DNA from: Thelephora terrestris
Taxonomy: Eukaryota > Basidiomycota > Agaricomycetes > Thelephorales > Thelephoraceae
Length of the DNA: 64,000 nt
Assembly (NCBI GenBank): GCA_015956445.1
Contig: WIUZ02000010.1
Span: 248,001 to 312,000 of the forward strand
Reading direction: 5' to 3'
Shown here: piece by piece, positions 31,517 to 40,164 of the stretch
Position numbering within the stretch: position 1 is the stretch's first letter
Layout: the number at the start of each line of letters is the position of its first letter
Program-made: the position numbers and the translations under genes
The notes under the pieces: model-generated
The model's input: the letters and a program-made list of their open reading frames with translations, nothing else
Database searches by the model: none
Told to the model about the DNA's origin: nothing

Positions 31517-31663
31517 AATATATTGATCGGAGTCGACGCACCTCATTCCGCATAGATTAGATTAATGCAATCGCGCACACCTTCTTTCCTTGGGGTCCCC
31601 ATTAATTTCTCTCTTTCCTCTTTTACCCGACTCCTCTCTTCACCACCACCACCTCTCCATAAA

Positions 31664-33469
31664 ATGTCCTCAAATCCCTTCGCCTTGTCTAGCGACTCAG
31701 ACGGCTCAGACCCGTTCTCATTCGCGTCTCGGTCCCCCCTGGTTCAAAATCAGGATTTTTGTCGACCCCACACGGATATGGGGTCGTCCTCACAGTCATA
31801 CGACCCTGATAGGTTTTTGGACCTACTAGCACGTGTCCAGAGGGGTCATTGGGAATGTACCCCAGTTCCTCAGTATGTTCTCAAAAACTTTGAAAAAAAT
31901 CTGACTTGACCACGTCAAAAGCGGTCGACTCCCTACGGCCCCTTCCCCAAAACACAATCCTTTGATCCCTCTGCAGCTTCCCGCGCGCGGAAGATTCACG
32001 AGGACTACAATCGGCTGAAGCACAAAAACGAGCAATTGTTTTCACACATGCAATCTATGAGGTACGTATTTTTTTCGTGAATATATGCGCCTATATGCGC
32101 GATGATTTAGCTGAATTACATATCTAATCTATCATACAGCAAGTTTTTTGCTCAGACAAACCAGCAACTTGCCGCAATCACGAATGGGATTGCCGATCTC
32201 CCCTCCAGCATCGCCAAATCCCTCGCAGATGTCCTGCCGCCCACTCCATCGTCCAAGCCTGCCCCCAAGGCCCGGGTTCCAGTAGTCCTTATTAGATGTA
32301 GATGCACATTACCACGGTATCTCATATTTGTGCAATCTAGCATGCGGTAGTTTGTGCAATGCTATAGGCATTGCAATTGGGCCTGCAGGTTGTGCAATGC
32401 CGACGATATGGTACTACTGGGTGACTGGGTCAGCTTATATAAGCCAGTCATGTGACTGAAAAAAGTGGATGTTGCTTATATAATCAGATCATGTGACCGA
32501 CCAAAAAAGGAAAGTTTTGATGGCTTACATAAGCAACTCAAAAATGATTTTGGCATCAAAATTTCCTTTTTAGGAAATTTTGATGCCAAAATCATTTTTG
32601 AGTTGCTTATGTAAGCCATCAAAACTTTCCTTTTTTGGTCGGTCACATGATCTGATTATATAAGCAACATCCACTTTTTTCAGTCACATGACTGGCTTAT
32701 ATAAGCTGACCCAGTCACCCAGTAGTACCATATCGTCGGCATTGCACAACCTGCAGGCCCAATTGCAATGCCTATAGCATTGCACAAACTACCGCATGCT
32801 AGATTGCACAAATACGAGATACCGTGGTAATGTGCATCTACATCTAATAAGGACTACTGGTTGTTCAGCAGGGCACCGATATCGATTTGTTGAAGGGAGA
32901 GTTGACCACTCTCAAAGACTTGGTCCGGGCTCTGGTTACTAAGACCGGAGAATTGGAGGACGGTAAGGTAATGAGTAGGGGTTGAAGGTTTTTATTATTT
33001 TCTAACCCTATTCGTTTAGGTTCGCCTTACTCGTCATGTTTCCGAGTTGACCGGAGAAGTCCGGGATCTTCAGAGGAGGTGCAATGAACCGGAGGTCCGA
33101 GTTGAAGAGGAGGAGTTGGAGGTTCCGCATCGAGCCGGGTCACCGATAATTCCCAATCGGGCTGAGTCCCCGCCTGCTCGTTTATTGGTCCGTCACGAGA
33201 ACAGGTTAGTTCCTGTTGATGATGAGGTCATCGAGATCGGGAGCGACGAGTTCTATCAGAACGTAGGAGTCGTCCGTAGGGACACTCCTCGTCCTGAGTT
33301 TGTGTCTACTCCTTGGGGTAGTCGTCGTCAATGGCCTGCCTTGGAGTATGACCCGTACGCCGAGTTCGTTCCTGATAGTGAACCGAACTCTGATACGGAG
33401 CTTCCAGATTACGAGGACCTGTCAGACGTAGACCCGAATGAGATCCGGGAGCAGAACTGGGCGAATTAG
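31664..33469 (+). pseudogene. Gene Y: unknown coiled-coil protein, split by a fold-back element
   Basis: I do not recognise the family. It starts MSSNPFALSSDSDGSDPFSF. A likely 50 bp intron (GTATGTTC...CAAAAG, about 31873-31922) removes an in-frame stop and joins TPVPQ to RSTPYGPFPKTQ. Then come a helical segment (RKIHEDYNRLKHKNEQLF), an intron at about 32061-32140, and SKFFAQTNQQLAAITNG up to KARVP at 32280. The 578 bp fold-back element interrupts here. Coding resumes VVQQGTDIDLLKGELTTLKD, with an intron at about 32967-33019 and a coiled coil (LTRHVSELTGEVRDLQRRC), and ends in an acidic C-terminus (stop 33467-33469). Without the insert the reading continues in frame. The overall plan (short N-terminus, coiled coil, acidic tail) is like gene X, without visible sequence similarity. 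Confidence 0.55.
32281..32858. mobile_element. 578 bp fold-back MITE related to the MULE
   Basis: Two 289 bp arms with about one mismatch between them and no central spacer (centre about 32569). The ends AGTAGTCCTTAT are the same as in the 14656-24843 element. The arms also share CCGACRATRTGGTA, GTGACTGGGT and GCTTATATAAG, TCATGTGACTGAAAAAAGTGG, and TTTTGATGGCTTACATAAGC with its terminal repeats. It is probably a non-autonomous derivative moved by that transposase. No clear target duplication. Very high arm identity points to a recent origin. Confidence 0.85.
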
Positions 33470-34021
33470 GAGTTGGTGAGGGCCGCCTTGGAGACAGTAC
33501 AAAGGATCCGCAGAGATATTGATTAGATAACTCTTTTGTACTGTGGCTCCTTGGAATTAATCTTCTTTCTTGTTTATTGCGCATAATCCATGAGTCGTAA
33601 AACATAATGGTTTTCATAAGTCCAATCCAAGGGTCAGATTAATAAGCCGGTTGACTTCTGCGAGAGGTCAACGCGCGACACTTATTAATACATCCCTTGT
33701 TGTCGGTAGCCTGAATATCTACTAGTCGTCCAGGGGCAACGGAGGGCCAGGTAGGAGGGATCTTTGTATGAAGGTCCGCCGATACATGTTCACGTATTAT
33801 ACCTCGGGTCTTCTGGGGTATCTTGACTAGTAGCACATTCCACGTATTGGACTTTGAATCGTTAAGCATAGGGCATATGGCATAATAAACAGTTTACCGC
33901 CGTGTTTAGGGCAGGGCACCAACTGACTTAGTGGTGATGAGGCGTTAAATAAAGGGGAATAAAAGGGGGTAAACAGTGAAATCATCACATTCCTCGTCCT
34001 CAAATTAATAATCTTGTTCCT
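33470..34021. other. Intergenic, short hairpin only
   Basis: No gene seen. ATTAATAAG at about 33639 pairs with CTTATTAAT at about 33680, with TTGAC/GTCAA inside, forming a 50 bp imperfect hairpin. Confidence 0.4.
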
Positions 34022-34579
34022 CCTACTGGTGCTACAGAGTCTCAGGCTGCTTCCTCTACCGCTTTGACCCTTCCCTCGACTGCTCCTGCCCCCGCGTCCT
34101 CCGATCTTGTCAAGCCGCCTACGTCTGGAGAAACCTCGGCTATCGATCTTGGCGACACATCTGGATCTAGGAACGACGCCGCGCCGACTCCAACAGTTCC
34201 CCAAACCCAGGCTCGCAGTAAAAAATCTCGCAAGTCGGCTCCCAAAAAGGACAAACAGCCCAAGGAGTTGACCGCGTCACAGTAAGTTTTTATTCATTTG
34301 CTCTGCTCTACAGCTATAATAACATGCGGTCTAGAATACTGTGCTACAAAGAATGGCAGAAAACAAATGCCGGTGCCACCGAAGACGCCTTCGCAGAGTA
34401 CTGGAAAACCGTTCCTGCTGCAACCAAGAGGGTAAGTCTCTTATCTCCTCTTCCCTTCATCTTATCTCACTTCGTGATCCTGTCAGAAATACACACTCCA
34501 GGCCAAGAAGCCCGTACATCACTGTTACAACAGCTTCCTTTTATTCGCTAATGTCGCTTCTACAGGTTCCGGTTTCTGA
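34022..34579 (+). CDS. Small HMG-box-like protein, possibly partial
   Basis: A serine/proline/threonine-rich segment ends in a basic stretch (ARSKKSRKSAPKKDKQPKEL) at about 34270. After an intron (GTAAGTTT..., about 34282-34315) comes RILCYKEWQKTNAGATEDAF with AEYWKTVPAATKR. A second 54 bp intron (GTAAGTCT...CTGTCAG, 34430-34484) leads to KYTLQAKKP and a stop at 34577. The pattern (aromatic-K-E-W, acidic turn, YWK, KxxYxxxAKK) resembles HMG-box helices, so DNA binding is possible. No start codon was fixed; the 5' exon may be missing. It could also belong to a mobile element. Confidence 0.4.
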
Positions 34580-34945
34580 GGAGAGTCCGTCCACCTGAGG
34601 CTCTCTTGTCTGTCTTGGAGGCGTGCCTGCGGCCCCCCAGAAAGGGTACCAATATACCGGGACGGCTGTGGTGCGGGTGGGAATAAGCGAGGGGATGACC
34701 CCATTTTGAAAATAGATCAGTGTTGCTGTCCGTCGACTAGAATCGATACCAATAGATTTTTTGTTGCTCCCGCTTGATATGCATAGAACCGTAATTATAT
34801 TAAGATCTATCTAAATCTACCCTGCGCTACGGTCGGACGTCGGGTTACCAGTCCACGCTCCCTCTCGCTCCTTGTCGATCTGCATGGGGCGGGTGCGACT
34901 TTCTGGCTGTTTTTGCAACTCGCATCAACCCGGATCGACCCTGGT
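34580..34945. other. Intergenic, nothing recognised
   Basis: No convincing coding frame or repeat structure seen. Confidence 0.4.
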
Positions 34946-35876
34946 CTACGGATCGCTCCGGTTTGAACCCGCTAGCTCCTGCTGGATCAAATTCTGTCTG
35001 GGGGTCAGCAGCCAAACGCTGAGGCCAAATTCATCATTGTGCCCGTCCCAATGTGACCGAGGGTCCTTTGCGATATTTACCAGAGTATCTCCGAAGGCCG
35101 CCTCTCTCAACTCTGTGTTGAAAGCAGTAGACTCGGGTGAGATGGTCTCGAGCCTGTACAGGTGGATGTGTCTCAGCCGTTTGAAGCCCACACTACTGAG
35201 AGAATATCGTGAGGTGGAACACCCCTGGCAAAGGCGCCGGTGCATCGTGAAAATTCTTTGAGAATACAGTGAGCCTGGGCCCTTCCGGGTAGAACTGATC
35301 GGTCAGGAGCTGCCAAAACCGCAAAATAAATACCAGATCGTTAGAAGGATGAAGCAGCGATGTACTGTACACCAACTGAAATAGTTCGGGAGAAAGAGGG
35401 ACTAGACGTGGGCCAGAGGACTTGATCATACCGCCGCAGCGCATCAGAGACGTCGAGCACGCCGATTGAGTTATTCGGAGGTTCTGGACCTTGGGCAAGG
35501 TGGGCGCATTAAAGGACGACCAGACCACATCGACTCACTGTTCATGAATCGCAAAAGGGGGTTTCATGTCACCACTCTGTGAAACGCCCTCGTACTATCT
35601 CAACAAGGGTCCAGCTTAACGGTGAAGGTTTCTCAATGGCTCTTGTTATCGAGTCACATTCGAGCCTCTCGCCCTCTCGCCGTTGGTCACCATCGCGTAT
35701 TCTAGAAACTTTACCCCGAGACGAGGTGGATGAACGCAAGGAAGGTGGTACAAGTGAAGTGTCTGCGGTCTTTGCGGGCAGTCAACCGGTTTTGCACGAT
35801 CTCCCCGTACCCCCACATGACGGAAAATAGGAGAAGGAGGACTGGGAGCGCAAGGCTCAAGATACAACATAGCATT
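34946..35876 (-). pseudogene. F-box/LRR-like gene relic
   Basis: Fragments on the - strand: QTLHLYHLPCVHPPRLGVKF (about 35790-35740), LPKVQNLRITQSACS and LSPELFQLVYSTSLLHPSND (35528-35193), and FGLSVWLLTPRQNLIQQELAG (35040-34946). Leucine patterns such as LPKVQNLRI and the spread of short hydrophobic repeats are reminiscent of the variable LRR part of basidiomycete F-box proteins. The frame changes several times and no F-box was seen. A piece with QNLIQQELAG recurs inverted at 10605-10745. Confidence 0.35.
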
Positions 35877-36377
35877 CACTGGGGGCAGGGGGACCTGGAA
35901 TCGGTGATTACATGTTGATTACATGGTGAGTTCATGTGCACTTTTCAATGATTGTAATCACCAATTCCAGGTTGATTACATTTCAAATGTTACCTTGACA
36001 TGTAATTCAACTGTGCCCACCAACTCCATCTGAAATTTCCTCAAAATGTTTCTAAGCAATGTTTCCTGAATGTGCCCACTGGGCACATTGTGAAAACATC
36101 TCATGTTTTTGAGCGCATTTAGATTACATCTTAGACAATTGTAAAACATGTTGACTACATTTCAGTATCATTTTTGCCGACAGGTAAAAAACATCCCAGA
36201 AACATTTGTAGATAACATTTGAAATGTAATTGGTGGACATTGGCTGGATTACATGTCAAGGTAACATTTGAAATGTAATCAACCTGGAATCAGCAATTAC
36301 AATTATTGAAAAGTGCACATGAACTCACCGTGTAATTGAGATGTAATCACCGATTCCAGGTGCCCCTGCCCCCAGTG
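35877..36377. mobile_element. 501 bp MITE with CACTG ends and 3-bp target duplication
   Basis: Ends CACTGGGGGCAGG and CCTGCCCCCAGTG; arms of about 150 bp (ACCTGGAATCGGTGATTACAT, GTGCACTTTTCAAT, AAATGTTACCTTGACATGT) are inverted with a few mismatches. It is flanked by ATT on both sides (35874-35876 and 36378-36380). CACT(A/G) ends plus a 3 bp duplication are the CACTA/EnSpm pattern. The interior has no coding frame and is rich in ACATTT/ATTACAT. Confidence 0.85.
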
Positions 36378-36452
36378 ATTGGGTGTATTCTGAACATCAC
36401 AATTGGTATAATGGTTAAGACCGGGTATCATTCATCTACAACTTTCAAGCCC

Positions 36453-37654
36453 TCAGTTCCTTCTCCCCACATCCGTCATTTGTTGCATACGGAGGAAGGA
36501 TAGCGCGCTGGGGGTATACCTCTCCACGAGGCTCCTGAACTCTCCCGTCTCCGAACGGTTTGTCCAAACCAACCTAGACCGCTTCGGCCTCATCGTGAAA
36601 TTATACAACACGCACGCCGTCCATGGGTCCTCTTCAGCAAGGACTGCCCCACGAGGTATAAGGTGGTCGTTTGGCAAGAGCTCGTGATCACAAAGACTCG
36701 CCACTTTGTGTTGGGCCAGGATACGGAACTCGGCTTCTATCCCTGACAGTGGCGGCGGAAGTCAGCAACGGGCATGCAGAGTAGTGCGAAGTGAGGACTC
36801 TCACTCTGCTTTAATTCGTGCTCAAATAGAAGGGCCGTATGATGTGGTCCCTGTGATCCTCGTAGTCCCCCGTTGCAGTAAGCCAGTCTTCCCTTGTTGT
36901 TGCTGTTGTGGTGGAGCACCCCAGCATATGGTCGATTGGCATATATATCGAGTCAGGCTTGAAGAAACTCGAGACAGCAGCGTTGGGTCGTTCATTGTGT
37001 GGCGTGTCGAAGGTGTGGGGAGAGACGGTCAATACAGTGGCTCCCTTTTATTTCCCATACGGTCGCAGTACCTAGTGAGGTCTCAGAACTACACTGATCA
37101 CCGAAGGGCTAACACGGTGGGTCATCCGACGGAAATTCTGGAAGAAGAGAGCGTAACACTTTGGGAGTATGTCTTTCAACGAGCTCCCTGGACTTTTTAT
37201 GTTCTGGCTCCATGCTGTGCCCGATCGCTGCTTGAGCCGGGACAAGACCTCAACCATCCACTCGTTCTCGTGCGAAATCATGGTTTGCCCGTGATTGATG
37301 AAATGGTCGGGTCGCCAGAAATTGTGATAATGGAGGTGGGCCACCTTGTGCGCGGTGACGAGATTGAACTTGCTTTCTGTTTCTGACGGTTTGCTGAACT
37401 TAGTTTGACGAACGGGAAAAGTTCGGAATGTGGGGATCCTTACTGTGCTTCAGGTCAAGCTCGCATACAAAGACCATACGTTGCGACTCGGGTAGCAACA
37501 CGACCCCCGCTTCACCCCAAGCAAGCCTCCCCATCTGGTCCTTGCGGTGATTAAATACCCCACCAAAGGTCTCTCCACTCCGCTCGAAGGATAGGATGTA
37601 TACTGGGTGAGGGTCGAAGGCAAAAGGGGCGGGCAGCGATGCTGAATCGTCCAT
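36453..37654 (-). pseudogene. Tandem pair of relics of one unknown gene
   Basis: Two successive - strand blocks resemble each other. Block 1 (37654 to about 37072) has VFVCELDLKHSKDPHI, then FNLVTAHKVAHLHYHNFW and PDHFINHGQTM. Block 2 (about 37032 to 36453) has LLFEHELKQSESPHFA, then RILAQHKVASLCDHELLP and NDHLIPRGAVL. Shared signatures are ELxLKxSxxPH and HKVAxLxxHxxxPxDHxI. Frames are interrupted by stops in both blocks. I do not recognise the family. Confidence 0.45.
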
Positions 37655-38329
37655 GCGACGGTGGGAACATGTTGTGTAGGATTATTTTGCTAGGGGATAC
37701 AGAAAATGTGGTGACGACGGTGTGCTGAAGTGCATGGGCGAATCCGCCGTTTTGTCAACGCAGGTGCGTTCGAGCAGGATTCTTGGGTAAGGGCCACAAC
37801 AAGAGCAAGGCGAAGGGGAGAATCGACGGGTGGGATGGGTGCCAAGATGAAGGTGCGGACTCAATTACCGATCAGTCGATGAGGTTCGGTGTAGTGATGA
37901 TGGGGTCGGTGATGACATTAATATGTTGAGCTATAGTCAATAGTGCCCCAAGACGGAGGTTCGGTAGGGGGGGTGGCGAATTCAAGGACGCCGGAGAAGC
38001 AAGGGAGTAGGTTTTAGGAGGGGCGGGAAGTGAACCAATCACTGGACGAGGCAATTCCTGGGCTCTGTCGCGGTTTAGATCGATGGCGGTAAAGAGAGCT
38101 CTAACTGGACCAAATGAAGAGGCATAGTGTCACGATCCTACTGCACAAAACACTCCCAGGGGTGAATTTACCACCCCAACGCCCCGCCGTTTTTGCTACT
38201 GCGGTGGCAAGAAACCGTCTCCAAGGTTGAACCTCTTGGTCCCTCAGCCCCTCGGGAAGATCAGTCACGAGCCAGGCGGCCGGCAAGGCGAGAAAGCGCC
38301 CGTAACATTGCCGCTCTTTCAACTTTGGA
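37655..38329. other. Intergenic, nothing recognised
   Basis: No convincing gene. It lies between the relic pair and the point where array homology resumes. Confidence 0.35.
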
Positions 38330-38830
38330 AGGAAACGGTGGACCGTAAACGTGAGCCTCCCGAGTGACCACGTCAGCAGAGCGGATCCTCTTGTCCGTGC
38401 GACTCGAGGGCCTGGAGTGCAACTTGGTCGTCAAGGATTTGGATCTTGTCCGTAATATTCGGCAACCGAGCTCGGAAAACTTGATGTTCCCTTTGAGAAT
38501 CGAGCCGGCTAGGCTGTTGAACCCTACGACTGCAAAGCCCGTGGGTCGCAAGGGACTCGGACAGAGAGGAAACACTCACCAGGGCTGAAATTTGCTGCAT
38601 TCACTGTCCTCTCACCCTCACTCCCTGTTATCTCCCTATTCCCTTCTGCTTTTTGGTGTGTCGCACTGAGACTGGGGCTGGAACATTCAAAGGTTGCCCG
38701 ACGCCCAAGTTCTCGTTCGTCAGAAGATATTCAAGAGTAGAGGGTGTCCAGAGCTCACGACCGGAGGTTGACCTAGCCGTTCGCCATTGCCGGTAGATCC
38801 CCACGATCAAGCGAACGCGCTCCTACTTCC
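38330..38830. repeat. Diverged remnant of the array spacer
   Basis: Same orientation and order as the spacer upstream of the PP2C fragments elsewhere (for example 62090-62580): CGTAAACGTGA, TTGTCCGTGCGACT, GAGGGCCTGGAG, AATCGAGCCGGCTAGGCTG, AGATATTCAAGAGT and GATCAAGCGAACGCGC. It is about 80% similar, clearly older than the spacers of units A, D and E. The PP2C exons themselves are missing here. This marks the right edge of the foreign block in the array. Confidence 0.7.
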
Positions 38831-38934
38831 TATGTTGAGCCAGAGGAAATCCAGAGTCGGAGCAAGTGATCGCGAGGACGGGGGTGTGTCGGATCTGATC
38901 GTCCTCTTGACAAATTCCGACTACATACCGTCAC

Positions 38935-39478
38935 TATGAGAACTTGACTTCCAACTCCCTCGAGCATCATCCAGCTGTAAACCAGGTCGAACATCCACGG
39001 CCTGGATTGCTCGCTGTACGTACCCGTATTCGTCTACCTTCCCGATGCCTAATGAAACACTGGCTTCTATAGCGGGCTAAGCTTCACGACGTGCCTCTCG
39101 AGGATTTTTACCCACCCCGAAGCAGCAGACAATTCAAGGAGACCCTTGAACTGGTGATTGTACGTTCCAAAAATTGCGCCTCTGATTTGGCGAGAAACGA
39201 TTGTCGGCTGCAAGTCCAAGAAATTGCGAAAGGGCTTGAAATCACACCCCCTCAGGTCATCATTTCATGGCACGTTTAACGCGGAGTCGTCGTTTTTCCA
39301 AGAGCGTGCATGAGGGGAGGATCCGGGGAAACTTCGAAGGTATGTTTCGTATCCCATGTTTCGCTGCGGGCTGATCACGGCGTGTCCATGTCATAGTTGT
39401 GACTGCCGCAGGAAGACTTTGATCTTATTGAACGTGCTGCCGTCTCGAAGGCTCCCCAAAGGGTTATCAATCCAAGGT
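38935..39478 (+). pseudogene. Aldo-keto reductase relic
   Basis: Fragments in order: HHPAVNQVEHPRP (compare the family's PAVNQVExHP), VQEIAKGLEITPPQVIISWHV, RGVVVFP, then, in another frame, KSVHEGRIRGNFE; after an intron (GTATGTTT...CATAG) DFDLIERAAVSKAPQRVINP. These are the C-terminal half motifs of aldo-keto reductases (NADPH-dependent carbonyl reduction). A stop follows ISWHV and the frame changes between VVVFP and KSVHEG, so it is not functional. The N-terminal catalytic region is absent. It is missing from the corresponding spacer of the other units. Confidence 0.75.
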
Positions 39479-40164
39479 TCGTGACGAGAGCTGTTGATCA
39501 CAATCATTTGCTGAGTTTCAGGAGCGTAGTAAGGAATGGGGCCTCGACTTCGCATGAACCTCCTGTATGTTCCGGAACTAGAGAGATTACATGCTATCCA
39601 TCATTGCCTCTCTTGCGCGTTTCATGTTTCGAATTAGCTTGTGTTCAACAGTCTGCATATCCACCCGTTCCTCGGTCCTCGCAAGTTGTTGCCAAAGAGA
39701 TATCCGGCATGTAGGGCAAATTGAGAGCCCTCCCCCGCTGTCCATACACTACATTCGTCCCTTCGGTCTACAAGATGTGTTGAGATGCGATTACGCACGT
39801 GCACCACACGTTCACATCTACCATCGAGGATACAGACCGCTGATGGTTCGCATATGGCCTTGGCCGCGCGGTCTTTCTAGAGGAAGGAAACCTTGGAATG
39901 ACTGTCAACAAGTCAGGTAGCTCGACGCCTGGGCGACATTGATGGAACAAGATGAGAGAACAGGAAGGGTTGCTGGCAAAACAAAGAATTTTGGACATTG
40001 ATGAAATACTTACTCACGATTTACAAACATAAAACCTGTGGCGGAACTGATATATGCTTCTTCGGATGGCTGTGCTGCGCCACAGTCGTCCCATCACGTT
40101 CAGGCCTTCCCCCGCAGTACGCCCGCCACACACCCTCTCCCCACACCTACCACAAACATCGAAG
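39479..40164. other. NLR copy 3 upstream region
   Basis: No gene recognised. Only the last 60-100 bp before the ATG resembles the promoter region of the other copies, so copy 3 may be regulated differently. Confidence 0.4.

Noticed and set aside
36411-36440. tRNA-like A box (TTGGTATAATGGTTAAGACC)
   Set aside because: No B box, no acceptor-stem pairing and no cloverleaf downstream.
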